Positions 16,262-26,088 of a stretch of DNA of 64,000 nucleotides are shown piece by piece. The first letter of the stretch is position 1, and every line of letters starts with the position of its first letter. Under the pieces are notes generated by a model, which was given only the letters and a program-made list of their open reading frames with translations, searched no databases and had not been told where the DNA came from. This stretch comes from Planosporangium sp963837285 (GTDB lineage Bacteria; Actinomycetota; Actinomycetes; Mycobacteriales; Micromonosporaceae), in NCBI GenBank assembly GCA_963837285.1, contig CAWIMS010000001.1:1984001-2048000 (forward strand), in the 5' to 3' direction. A program made the translations under genes and the position numbers.

Positions 16262-16942
16262 TCAGGCGGCTGCCACGAAGACCCGGGACGCGACCTCGCG
16301 CGGGAGCCGGACCTCCTCGCCGCCCCGGTCGACGCGCACGGCGTCCCGCTCCTGCGCGACGGTGACCTGGACGCCCGGGTCGATGCCGGCGGCGTGGAGC
16401 TGGCGCAGCACGACCGGATCGGTCTGCACGCTCTCGCAGATGCGGCTCACCACGACCGGTCCGGCGAGCCCGGGGAACGCGAGGTTGCGCTCGCCGTCGC
16501 CGGCCGGGGTGTGCACCGCCGCGGCGTCGAAGTCGGCCAGGCCGGGGATCGGGTTGCCGTACGGCGAGCGGGTCGGCCGGCCGAGCATCTCGTAGACCCG
16601 GCGCTCGACGTCTTCGCTCATCACGTGCTCCCACCGGCAGGCTTCGTCGTGGGCCTCCTCGTAGGGCATCCCGATGACGTTGACCAGCAGCAGTTCGGCG
16701 AGCCGGTGCTTGCGCATGACCGCGACCGCGTGCGAGCGGCCCAGGTCGGTGAGGTGCAGATGGCGGTCGCCCAGCACGGTGAGCAGCCCGTCCCGCTCCA
16801 TTCGCGACACGGTCTGGCTGACCGTCGGGCCGCTCTGGTGCAGGCGCTCCGCGATGCGGGCACGCAGCGGCGCGACGCCCTCCTCCTCAAGCTCGAGGAT
16901 GGTTTTGAGATACATCTCCGTGGTATCGACCAGGTCGTTCAA
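16262..16942 (-). CDS. ideR: Iron-dependent repressor, DtxR/IdeR family
   Basis: IdeR binds Fe(II) and represses siderophore and iron-uptake genes while activating storage. The TTG start at 16942, preceded by GGGAGGACAAG, gives the standard opening MNDLVDTTEMYLKTI. Then come the winged helix (LHQSGPTVSQTVSRMERDG), the metal-binding dimerisation domain (EACRWEHVMSEDVE, with the Cys, Glu and His ligands) and an SH3-like C-terminal domain. At 226 residues it matches M. tuberculosis IdeR in length and motifs. It is divergent from the sulfurtransferase gene across only about 50 bp. Confidence 0.93.
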   Translation of the reverse strand: MNDLVDTTEMYLKTILELEEEGVAPLRARIAERLHQSGPTVSQTVSRMERDGLLTVLGDRHLHLTDLGRSHAVAVMRKHRLAELLLVNVIGMPYEEAHDEACRWEHVMSEDVERRVYEMLGRPTRSPYGNPIPGLADFDAAAVHTPAGDGERNLAFPGLAGPVVVSRICESVQTDPVVLRQLHAAGIDPGVQVTVAQERDAVRVDRGGEEVRLPREVASRVFVAAA

Positions 16943-16994
16943 GACTTGTCCTCCCGGCGCAGATGTTACCCGCTGTGTAAGACAAACTGGCCTC

Positions 16995-17897
16995 ATGACC
17001 AGCAGGCCGCACCTCATCGACGTGACGGAGCTTCGCGGGCGCCGGGACGCGCCAACCATACTCGATGTCCGATGGACACTCGGTGGCGGTGGACCGGTCG
17101 CCTACCAGGCCGGACACCTGCCCGGCGCGGTGTTCGTCGATCTCGGTACGGTGCTCGCCGGACGGCCCGGCAGCGGCGGGCGGCACCCGCTGCCGGACCC
17201 GGCCGGACTCCAAGCCGCGCTGCGTGCCGCGGGGGTACGCGCCGGGCAGCCGGTGATCGTGTACGACGCCGGTGGCGCCCCGCCCACCGGCGCCGCCGCC
17301 CGCGCCTGGTGGATCCTGCGCTGGGCCGGCCTGCCCGACGTACGGGTGCTCGACGGCGGGTACGCGGCCTGGCTCGCGGAGGGCGCCCCGGTCACCGTCG
17401 ATGCGCCCGATCCGGCCCCCGGCGACGTGACGGTAACGCCCGGTTCGCTACCGTCTGTCGATGCCTGCGGTGCGGCCAGTGCCGTCGAGACCGGGGTACT
17501 GCTGGACGCGCGGGTGCCGGCCCGCTTCCGGGGCGAGACCGAGCCCGTCGACGCGGTGGCCGGGCACATCCCCGGCGCGGTCAACGCCCCGTTCGGGGAC
17601 ACCCTCGACGGTACGGGCAGGCTCCGCGCCCCGGCGGACCTGCGCGCCTACTTCACCGATCTCGGGGTGGATCCGGACCGGCCGGTCGCCGCGTACTGCG
17701 GGTCCGGGGTGACCGCGGCCCAGACGGTACTGGCGCTGACCGTCGCCGGCTTCGACCCGGCCCTCTACGTCGGCTCCTGGAGCAACTGGATCACCGACCC
17801 GTCCCGCCCGACAGACGTTGGTCAATCTAGTACCACCCAGGGCGCCCCGGATGGGACCAGATCGACCAACGTCGAAGGGGAGGGGTCGAAGCCGTGA
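16995..17897 (+). CDS. Sulfurtransferase with two rhodanese domains
   Basis: This 300-residue protein carries two rhodanese domains; the first is inactive-looking and the second holds the catalytic loop CGSGVTA. Such enzymes move sulfane sulfur from thiosulfate or 3-mercaptopyruvate to cyanide or thiols. The first domain has the typical LDVRWTLGG and GHLPGAVFVDL motifs. The active-loop sequence fits thiosulfate sulfurtransferase rather better than 3-mercaptopyruvate sulfurtransferase, but this is not decisive. The last 30 or so residues are atypical and encoded by an inverted repeat. The stop overlaps the GTG start of acuC. Confidence 0.87.
   Translation: MTSRPHLIDVTELRGRRDAPTILDVRWTLGGGGPVAYQAGHLPGAVFVDLGTVLAGRPGSGGRHPLPDPAGLQAALRAAGVRAGQPVIVYDAGGAPPTGAAARAWWILRWAGLPDVRVLDGGYAAWLAEGAPVTVDAPDPAPGDVTVTPGSLPSVDACGAASAVETGVLLDARVPARFRGETEPVDAVAGHIPGAVNAPFGDTLDGTGRLRAPADLRAYFTDLGVDPDRPVAAYCGSGVTAAQTVLALTVAGFDPALYVGSWSNWITDPSRPTDVGQSSTTQGAPDGTRSTNVEGEGSKP
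17814..17873. repeat. 60-bp imperfect inverted repeat inside the sulfurtransferase 3' end
   Basis: The left arm begins GACGTTGGTCAATCTAG and the right arm, read on the minus strand, begins GACGTTGGTCGATCTGG. Arms of about 25 bases match at roughly 20 positions around a short loop. The element encodes the atypical end of the protein and stands directly before acuC. It may be an inserted palindrome that extended the gene, or an attenuating hairpin. Confidence 0.65.
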
Positions 17898-19069
17898 ACG
17901 ACACGCTCGTCGTGTGGAACGAGGCGCTGCTCGGGTACGACCTGGGTGACCATCCGCTCAACCCGGTACGCGTCGAGCTGACCATGGCGCTCGCCGGTGA
18001 CCTGGGGATATTCGACCGCCCCGGGGTCCGCCGCGAGGCGCCGCACGAAGCCGACGACGCCACGCTGCTGCGGGTACACAGCCCTGAGTACCTCGACGTG
18101 GTCAAGACCGCCGACGGCCACACCCGGGGTCACGGGCTGAACACCCCGGACAACCCGGTCTTCCCGCACATGCACGAGGCCAGTGCCCTGGTCGCCGGGG
18201 CCACCGTGCGCGCCGCCGAGGCGGTCTGGCAGGGCGAGACCCCGCGCGCGGTCAGCATCGCCGGCGGCCTGCACCACGCGATGCCCGACCGGGCCTCCGG
18301 CTTCTGCGTGTACAACGACCCGGCCGTCGCCATCGCCCGGCTCCTCGACCTGGGTGCCGAGCGGATCGGGTACGTCGACGTGGACGTGCACCACGGCGAC
18401 GGGGTACAGGCGATCTTCTACGACGACCCGCGGGTGATGACGATCAGCCTGCACGAGACGCCGCTGGCCCTGTTCCCGGGCACCGGCTTCCCGACCGAGA
18501 CCGGCGGCCCCGGCGCGGAGGGGACGGCGGTCAACATCGCGCTGCCGCCCGGCACCGGCGACGCCGGCTGGCAGCGGGCGTTCCACGCGATCGTGCCGAG
18601 CGCGCTGCGCAGCTTCCGTCCGCAGGTGCTGTTCACCCAGTGCGGCGCCGACGGGCACCGGCTCGACCCGCTGGCCGACCTGCGCCTCACCGTGGACGGG
18701 CAGCGGGCCACGTACCTGGCGCTGCGCAGCCTGGCCGAGGAGCTGTGCGACGGCCGGTGGATCGCGACCGGTGGCGGCGGGTACGCCCTGGTCGAGGCCG
18801 TACCCCGGGCCTGGACCCACCTGCTCGCCGTCGTCACCGGCGACCCGGTCGACCCGGCGACCCCGATCCCGGAGACCTGGCGGGAACTGGCCGCACGCCG
18901 CTGCCCGGACCGGCAGGTACCCGACGTGATGACCGATGGCGTGGACCCGGCGTACGACCCGTGGTCGCCGGGTTTCGGCGCGCCGGACGCCATCGACCGC
19001 GCCATCCTGGCCACCCGCCGCGCGGTGTTCCCGCTGCTCGGTCTCGACCCGGCCGATCCGAGAGACTGA
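17894..19069 (+). CDS. acuC: Histone deacetylase-family protein, AcuC-type
   Basis: AcuC removes acetyl groups from lysines, classically reactivating acetyl-CoA synthetase. The 391-residue zinc-enzyme fold shows GGLHHAMPDRASGFCVYND, the metal site DVDVHHGDGVQ and the later QCGADGHRLDPL and GGGGYALVE. The GTG at 17894 follows AGGGGAGGGG at good spacing. Its stop overlaps the start of pat by one base (TGATG), so acetyltransferase and deacetylase are made together. Confidence 0.9.
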   Translation: MNDTLVVWNEALLGYDLGDHPLNPVRVELTMALAGDLGIFDRPGVRREAPHEADDATLLRVHSPEYLDVVKTADGHTRGHGLNTPDNPVFPHMHEASALVAGATVRAAEAVWQGETPRAVSIAGGLHHAMPDRASGFCVYNDPAVAIARLLDLGAERIGYVDVDVHHGDGVQAIFYDDPRVMTISLHETPLALFPGTGFPTETGGPGAEGTAVNIALPPGTGDAGWQRAFHAIVPSALRSFRPQVLFTQCGADGHRLDPLADLRLTVDGQRATYLALRSLAEELCDGRWIATGGGGYALVEAVPRAWTHLLAVVTGDPVDPATPIPETWRELAARRCPDRQVPDVMTDGVDPAYDPWSPGFGAPDAIDRAILATRRAVFPLLGLDPADPRD

Positions 19070-21672
19070 TGAGCACCCGCGCCGCCGACATCATGCTCTC
19101 GGACGGGTCCACGGCCCGGGTCCGCCAGATCCGTCCCGAGGACGCGCCGGCCGTGGTCGCGCTGCACTCCCGGTTCTCCGACCGCACCCGGTACCTGCGC
19201 TACTTCTCGCCGTACCCGCGGATCCCGCCACGCGAGCTGGAGCACTTCGTCAACGTCGACCACCACGACCGGGAGGCGTTCGTGGTGGAGCTGGGCGACG
19301 AGCTGATCGCGATCGGCCGGTACGACCGGTTGGGTACCGGCTCGACCGAGGCCGAGGTGGCGTTCGTCGTGGAGGACGCGCACCAGGGCCGCGGCCTCGG
19401 CTCGGTCCTGCTGGAATACCTGGCCGCCGCGGCCCGGGAGGAGGGCATCACCCGGTTCGTCGCCGAGGTGCTGCCGATCAATTCGACGATGCTGCGGGTG
19501 TTCGCCGATGCCGGGTACTCGGTCGAGCGTGCCTACGCCGACGGCGTCGTGCACCTGTCGTTTCCGATCGCGCCGACGGCCGAGTCGATGAAGGTGCAGT
19601 GGTCGCGCGAGCAGCGCTCCGAGGCGGCCTCGATCGCCCGGCTGCTCGCCCCCGGCTCGGTAGCGGTCTATGGCGCGTCGTCACGCGGCGTGGGCGTCGG
19701 CGCGGCGCTGCTGCGGCACCTGCGGACCGGTGGGTTCCCCGGCGACATCGTGCCGGTACACCCGTCCGCCGCGACCGTGGACGGGCTTCCCGCGTACCCT
19801 TCCCTGGTCGAAGCCGGACGCACCGCGGACCTGGCGGTGGTCGCGGTGCCCGCGCCCCGGGTGGCCGAGGTCGTCTCGGACTGCGCCCGGGCCGGCGTGC
19901 GCGGCCTGGTCGTCGTGTCGGCCGGCTTCGCCGAGGCGGGACCGCAAGGCGCCGAAGAGCAAACCCATCTGGTACGCGTGGTGCGCGGTCACGGCATGCG
20001 CCTGGTCGGGCCGAACTGCCTGGGGATCGCCAACACCGCGGCACGGCTGAACGCCACCCTGGCCCCGCGGCTGCCCCGGGCCGGCCGGGTCGGGTTCTTC
20101 AGCCAGTCGGCGGCGCTCGGCACCGCGCTGCTCGCCGAGGCCGACCGGCGCGGGCTGGGCCTGTCCAGCTTCGTCTCCGCCGGCAACCGGGCCGACGTGT
20201 CCGGCAACGACCTGCTCCAGTACTGGCGCGACGATCCCGCGACCGACGTGGTGCTGCTGTACCTGGAGACGTTCGGCAACCCGCGCAAGTTCGCCCGGCT
20301 GGCCCGGGAGCTGGCCCGGCACAAGCCGATCGTGGCGGTGGCCAGCCCGGTCCGGCCGCCGGCCCTCGAAGCCGTCGCGCCCGGCCCGGACGAGCGCGGG
20401 GTCACCGCGCTGTTCGCGCACTCCGGCGTGATCCGGGTGGACACCGTGTCGGAGCTGTTCGACGTCGGCCTGCTGCTCGCCGACCAGCCGCTGCCGGCCG
20501 GCCAGCGGATCGCGCTGGTCACCAACGCCGCCGCGCTCGGGGCGCTCGCGGCCCGGACCGCCCCCGCGTTCGCCCTGACCTTCGCCCCCGGGTACCCGCA
20601 CGACGTCGGGCCGACCGCGGCACGTGGCCACGATCGGCGACGCGGTGGCCGGGGCGCTCGCGGATCCCGACGTGGACGCGCTGGTCGTGGCGTACGCGCC
20701 GGCCCTCGCCGAGGAGCTGGGACGCGACGTCGGCGCTTGCCGACGGCGATCCGCGCCGCGGCCTCGGGCGGGGACAAGCCGGCGGTGGCGGTGCTGCCCA
20801 CCTGGTCACCGGGGAAGCCGACCCGGCGCTCCCCGGTGCCCTGCCGGTGTACCCGACCGTCGAGGAGGCGGTCCGCGCGCTGGGCCGGGCCGCGGCGTAC
20901 GCGGCGTGGCGGCGGGAACCGGCCGGCGTCGTGCCCGAACTGGACCGGATCGACACCGGTCGGGCCCGGATGGTGGTGGCGACGCTGGCCGCCGGTGCGG
21001 CCGCGAAGGACATCGAGGCGGGCGAACTGCTCGGCTGCTACGGCATCGAGGTCGTGCCCAGCCGGCCGGCGGCCGGACCGCCGGACGCGGTTGCCGCCGT
21101 CGCCGTGCGGGTCGGCTTCCCGGTCGCGCTCAAGGTCGGCCGGCTCGCCGTGGCGGCACCGGATCGACCTCGGCGCGGTACGCCTCGATCTCGCCGACGC
21201 CGACGACGTGGCCCGGGCGTACGACGAGCTGCAACTGCTGTTCGGGGCGGGCGTCGAGGTTGCCGTGCAGCGAATGGTCCCGCCCGGCGTGGGCTGCGTG
21301 GTGGAGGTGGTGGACGACCCGGCGTTCGGCCCGGTGGTCGGCTTCGGGCTCGGCGGCGTGGCCAGCGAGCTGCTCGGCGACCGGGCCTGGCGGCCGGTAC
21401 CGATGACCGACCGGGACGCCGCGACCCTGGTACGCGCGCCGCGCGCCGCTCCGCTGCTCACCGGGTACCGCGGGGCGGCGCCGGTCGACCTGGCCGTGCT
21501 GGCCGATCTGGTGCTGCGGGTCGGGCGGCTGGCCGACGACCACCCGCAGGTGCGCCGGCTCTCGCTCAACCCGGTGCTGGCCCGGCCGGACGGCGTCTCG
21601 GTGCTGCGCGCCAGCGTGGACCTCGGTACGCCGGCGGCGCGGCCCGATACCGGACCGCGCCGCCTGCGCTAA
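19069..21672 (+). CDS. Pat-type protein acetyltransferase (GNAT + acyl-CoA synthetase-like domains), four apparent frameshifts
   Basis: The predicted product has about 867 residues. An N-terminal GNAT domain (VRQIRPEDAPAVVALH ... EDAHQGRGLGSVLLEYL) is followed by CoA-binding and NDP-forming acyl-CoA ligase-like domains (GSVAVYGASSRGVGVG, VGPNCLGIAN, GFFSQSAALG) and an ATP-grasp end. Such enzymes acetylate lysines of acetyl-CoA synthetases. Frame changes occur near 20620 (+1), 20735 (-1), 20806 (-1) and 21160 (+1); they cancel, and all frames carry family-like sequence between them. A single base change at each point restores the protein, so sequence error is likelier than decay. It is coupled to acuC. 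A hairpin follows. Confidence 0.82.
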   Translation: MSTRAADIMLSDGSTARVRQIRPEDAPAVVALHSRFSDRTRYLRYFSPYPRIPPRELEHFVNVDHHDREAFVVELGDELIAIGRYDRLGTGSTEAEVAFVVEDAHQGRGLGSVLLEYLAAAAREEGITRFVAEVLPINSTMLRVFADAGYSVERAYADGVVHLSFPIAPTAESMKVQWSREQRSEAASIARLLAPGSVAVYGASSRGVGVGAALLRHLRTGGFPGDIVPVHPSAATVDGLPAYPSLVEAGRTADLAVVAVPAPRVAEVVSDCARAGVRGLVVVSAGFAEAGPQGAEEQTHLVRVVRGHGMRLVGPNCLGIANTAARLNATLAPRLPRAGRVGFFSQSAALGTALLAEADRRGLGLSSFVSAGNRADVSGNDLLQYWRDDPATDVVLLYLETFGNPRKFARLARELARHKPIVAVASPVRPPALEAVAPGPDERGVTALFAHSGVIRVDTVSELFDVGLLLADQPLPAGQRIALVTNAAALGALAARTAPAFALTFAPGYPHDVGPTAARGHDRRRGGRGARGSRRGRAGRGVRAGPRRGAGTRRRRLPTAIRAAASGGDKPAVAVLPTWSPGKPTRRSPVPCRCTRPSRRRSARWAGPRRTRRGGGNRPASCPNWTGSTPVGPGWWWRRWPPVRPRRTSRRANCSAATASRSCPAGRRPDRRTRLPPSPCGSASRSRSRSAGSPWRHRIDLGAVRLDLADADDVARAYDELQLLFGAGVEVAVQRMVPPGVGCVVEVVDDPAFGPVVGFGLGGVASELLGDRAWRPVPMTDRDAATLVRAPRAAPLLTGYRGAAPVDLAVLADLVLRVGRLADDHPQVRRLSLNPVLARPDGVSVLRASVDLGTPAARPDTGPRRLR

Positions 21673-21679
21673 CTACGGC

Positions 21680-21704
21680 GCTTCGGGCCGTTGAGGCCCG
21701 AAGC
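21680..21704. terminator. Hairpin between convergent pat and sigma-factor genes
   Basis: GCTTCGGGCC and GGCCCGAAGC form a perfect 10-bp stem with loop GTTGA, starting eight bases after the pat stop codon. It probably terminates pat. About 185 bp without a recognisable gene separate it from the end of the sigma-factor gene. Confidence 0.7.
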
Positions 21705-21888
21705 CATGATCGGCCACTTCCGGTAATTGCTCATCCACCCCCCTGGAGGCAACTATTTCCGGAATATGGCGCTTCGCTCGCGCGGGCTTCGTGCCTTCGA
21801 CGCGGCCTGACGTCATCGCTCGCTCGTTCCTCGCTACGCGGCACCGTTTCGGCCCCGGCGCGAAGCCGAAGTTGTGCCGATCTTCGGC

Positions 21889-22926
<1,038 letters not shown>

Positions 22927-23049
22927 TCTGCTCGCCTCCCCCGTTGACAAGTGGCGCATCGTTGTGTGCGAGACAGCTTGCGCGTCAGGGGGCGTTAAGC
23001 CGGAGTGAGGCGAAGGGCTAGGTGGCACGAATCCGGGAGTCAGCGGGAA

Positions 23050-23474
23050 TCACAGCTCAAGCAGGATGGTGCGCGGCCCGACGTTGACGCTCTCCACCAG
23101 CATGTGCGCCCGGAACCGGCCGGTCTCCACCTTGGCGCCCCGCGCCGTAGCGCCTCGACGAACGCCGTCGACCAGCGGCTCGGCCACCTCGGCCGGGGCG
23201 GCGGCGGTCCAGCTCGGCCGGCGGCCCTTGCGGGCGTCGCCGTACAGGGTGAACTGGCTGACCACCAGCAGCGGCGCGCCGAGCGTCGGCGGCCGACTGC
23301 TCGTCGTCCAGGATGCGCAGCTCGTACACCTTGCGGGCCATCGTCTCGGCGGTCGCCGGCGTGTCCGTGTGGGTCACGCCGACGAGCACCAGCAGGCCGT
23401 CGGTGATCGCGCCGACCACCTCGCCGTCGACCGTCACGCTGGCCCGGCTCGACCGTCTGCACCACGGCCCGCAC
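23050..23474 (-). CDS. dtd: D-aminoacyl-tRNA deacylase, several apparent frameshifts
   Basis: Dtd hydrolyses D-amino acids and glycine misattached to tRNA. The expected start MRAVVQTV is encoded at the GTG 23474. Family motifs follow in different frames: DGLLVLVGVTHTDT, ARKVYELRI, LLVVSQFTLYGDARKGRRP and the C-terminal MLVESVNVGPRTILLEL. Frame changes near 23445, 23290 and a compensating pair near 23165 are each explained by one base. Repaired, the protein has about 141 residues, the normal family length. It starts just after the stop of the upstream methyltransferase gene. Confidence 0.82.
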
Positions 23475-23476
23475 GC

Positions 23477-24998
23477 TCAGCTCTCCGACCGGCGAGCAGG
23501 AAGCCGCGCTCGACCAGGTGCGCGACGATCGGCACCGGCCGCCTCGGCCAGCTCGCTCGCGGTCGACGTCGTGCGCGGCGGCGAGCACGGCGAGCTGGTC
23601 GCGCAGCGGCAGCTGGCCGTCGCAGCCGCCGACCAGCGCCAGCACCAGCGGGTCGACCTCCTCGACCCAGCGCAGCCCGTGCGGCATGGCCAGCAGCTGC
23701 CGGTCGACCGCCCAGCCCTCGTCGCCGCATGGTCGCCTCCTGGCGCAGCTGGAGGCCGTCGGCCGCCCGGTAGCCGGGCGTCGAGCAGGCCGGCCGGGTA
23801 CCGCCGCGCAGCCAGTCCTGCCGGTCGAACCAGGCGCGCGATCTGCGTCGCCCAGCGGCTGCTCGACCGGCTGGCGCAGATCCTCCACCCGCACCGACGG
23901 GTCGTCGTGCCCGCCGCGGCGCAGGGTGACCAGGCCGAAGCCCGACCGCCTCGACCTTGTGCGCGTCGAACCAGTCCAGCCAGGCTCGCCGCCCGGCCGC
24001 GGGTCGGCCGGTCCTCGCCGGCGTCGGCCAGCCACAGGTTGACGTACGCCATCGGGTCGGCCACCTCGCGCTGGATCACCCAGGCGTCCAGCCCGGTACC
24101 GGCGACCCAGCCGGCGACCCGGTCGCGCCCAGTCCTCGCCCGGTCACGTGCAGCCAGTTGGCCAGGTACTGCAGGTGCCGCCGTCGGTCAGCAGGCCCGG
24201 CGCGGCGGCGGCCAGCTCGGCGCAGATCGCGTCGCCGGGCCGGCCGGAGTCGCGGTAGCTGTGCGTGGTGGTGCCCGGCCCGACCACGAACGGCGGGTTG
24301 CTGACCACCAGGTCGAAGCGGCGGCCGGCGACCGGGGCGGCCAGGTCGCCGCGCAGCAGCTCCCAGTCCAGGCCGTTGAGGGCGGCGGTGGTGGCGGCGA
24401 AGCGCAGCGCGCGGGTCGGACAGGTCGGTCGCGGTGACCCGGCCGGCGTGGGTGGACAGGTGCAGGGCCTGTACCCCGCAGCCGGTGCCCAGGTCGAGCG
24501 CGGTGCCGACCGGCCGGCGGATGGTCGCCTCGGCCAGCGTGGTGGACGCGCCGCCGACGCCGAGCACGTGGTCGGGCGGCAGCGGGCCGGCCCGGGCGCT
24601 GGCCGGACGTCGACATCGGACACGAACCAGCCGTCGCCGTACGGCTCCAGGTCGACGCCGGCCCGCAGCCCGTCGCCGTGCCGCTCGACGAGGCCGGCGG
24701 CCAGCGCCGCGGCGAGCGGCAGCGGGGCGAGCGCGGCGGCGACGGCCGACTCCGCGCTCGGTCTGGCCGCAGATGAACAGCCGGATCAGCGTGCGCGAGC
24801 GGGTCGCGGCCCGGCGGTGGCGCGCAGCGCCGCCGCGGAAGTCGTTCCGGGCCACGCGCGCCGGTGGCCGCCGGCCCGAGCCGGGCGGCGATGCCGTTGG
24901 CGGTGTAGCCGGCGGTGGTCAGCGCGGTCCGCAGCCGGCTCATGCCGTCTGAGTCGAGAAGAGCCATGCCGTCGGGGTCGAGAAGAGGTTCGGTCACC
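23477..24998 (-). CDS. Class I SAM-dependent methyltransferase (NPPF type), multiple apparent frameshifts
   Basis: Pieces in all three minus frames assemble into one protein of about 500 residues. The SAM site is ALDLGTGCGVQALHLS and the substrate-side motif is DLVVSNPPFVVGPG, as in enzymes that methylate glutamine or nucleic-acid bases. An N-terminal domain with LIRLFICGQTE and a C-terminal domain with DPMAYVNLWLADAGED match the actinobacterial family annotated DUF7059/DUF7782 methyltransferases. At least six frame changes are present. The GTG at 24998 is the likely start, with an AGGA site; an ATG at 25007 is possible. The substrate is unknown. Confidence 0.68.
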
Positions 24999-25066
24999 CG
25001 TCCCATCCTGCCGTGCCGGGTAGCCAGGCTCCGCGCGCGACCCGGTGTCGCTGTATCTTGACGGGA

Positions 25067-26007
25067 GTGCGGGACATCGCCGTCTTCAGCGGCAGCGCCC
25101 ATCCGGAGCTGGCGGAGGAGATCTGCCCGCATCTCGGGGTTCCGCTGTGCCCGACGCGGGTCACCCGGTTCGCCAACGACTGCCTGGAAGTGCAGTTGCA
25201 GGCCAACTGCCGGGAGCGCGACGTCTTCCTGATCCAGCCGCTGGTCCCGCCGGTCCAGGAGAACCTGGTCGAGCTGCTGCTGATGCTGCGACGCGGCCCG
25301 GGGCGCCTCGGCCGCGCGGACCACCGTCGTGATGCCGCACTTCGCGTACGCCCGGTCGGACAAGAAGGACGCGCCGCGCATCTCGATCGGCGCGCGGCTG
25401 GTCGCCGACCTGCTGGTGACGGCGGGTGCCAGCCGGGTGCTGGCGCTGACGCTGCACTCGCCGCAGGTGCACGGGTTCTTCAGCGTCCCGGTCGATCACC
25501 TGCACGCGCTGCGCGAGCTGGCCATCCATTTCCGACAGTACGACCTGTCCAATGCCGTGGTCGTGTCGCCCGATCTGGGCAACGCCAAGGAGGCGGCGCG
25601 CGTTCGCGCGGCTGCTCGGGGTGCCGGTGGCGGCGGGGGCCAAGCAGCGGTTCAGCGACGACAGGGTGACCATCAGCGCGGTCATCGGTGAGGTCGCCGA
25701 CCGCGACGTGATCATTCTCGACGACGAGATCGCCAAGGGCAGCACCGTGCTCGAACTGCTCGACAGGCTGCGCGAGCAGGGGGTACGGACGATCCGCGTG
25801 GCGTGTACCCACGGCTTGTTCGCCGAGGGGGCGCTGGACCGGATCGGGGCCCAGCCGGACGTCCTGGAGATCGTCTGCACCAACACGGTGCCGGTCGGTT
25901 ACCAGACGCCCAAGCTGCGGGTGCTCTCGATCGCCCCGGCGCTCGCCGAGGCGATGCGCCGTATCCACCTCGGCGAGTCGGTCAGCGCGCTGTTCGACCA
26001 CGATTGA
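25067..26007 (+). CDS. prs: Ribose-phosphate pyrophosphokinase, two apparent frameshifts
   Basis: Prs makes phosphoribosyl pyrophosphate from ribose 5-phosphate and ATP. Family landmarks are IAVFSGSAHPELAEEI, MPHFAYARSDKKD with the catalytic loop, and DVIILDDEIAKGSTVLE, the PRPP-binding site. Near 25290 an extra C splits LLLMLDAARG, and near 25595 another splits KEAAAFARLLG; removing one base at each restores a continuous 313-residue protein. Starts GTG 25067. It is divergent from the methyltransferase and ends in a hairpin. Many actinomycetes have another prs beside glmU, so this may be a paralogue. Confidence 0.83.
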
Positions 26008-26080
26008 TCGCCACAACTTCCCGGAAGTCGTGGCCTCAGCGGGTCGCTATGGCAACGATTTCCGGGAAGTTGTGACGATC
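26006..26080. terminator. Hairpin between convergent prs and von Willebrand genes
   Basis: Arms of 21 bases (26006-26026 and 26060-26080) pair with one mismatch around a 33-base loop; the stem core is CACAACTTCCCGGAA. It starts at the last bases of prs and ends nine bases before the stop codon of the opposite gene. It probably acts as a two-way terminator. Confidence 0.7.
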
Positions 26081-26088
26081 TTGCCGGG

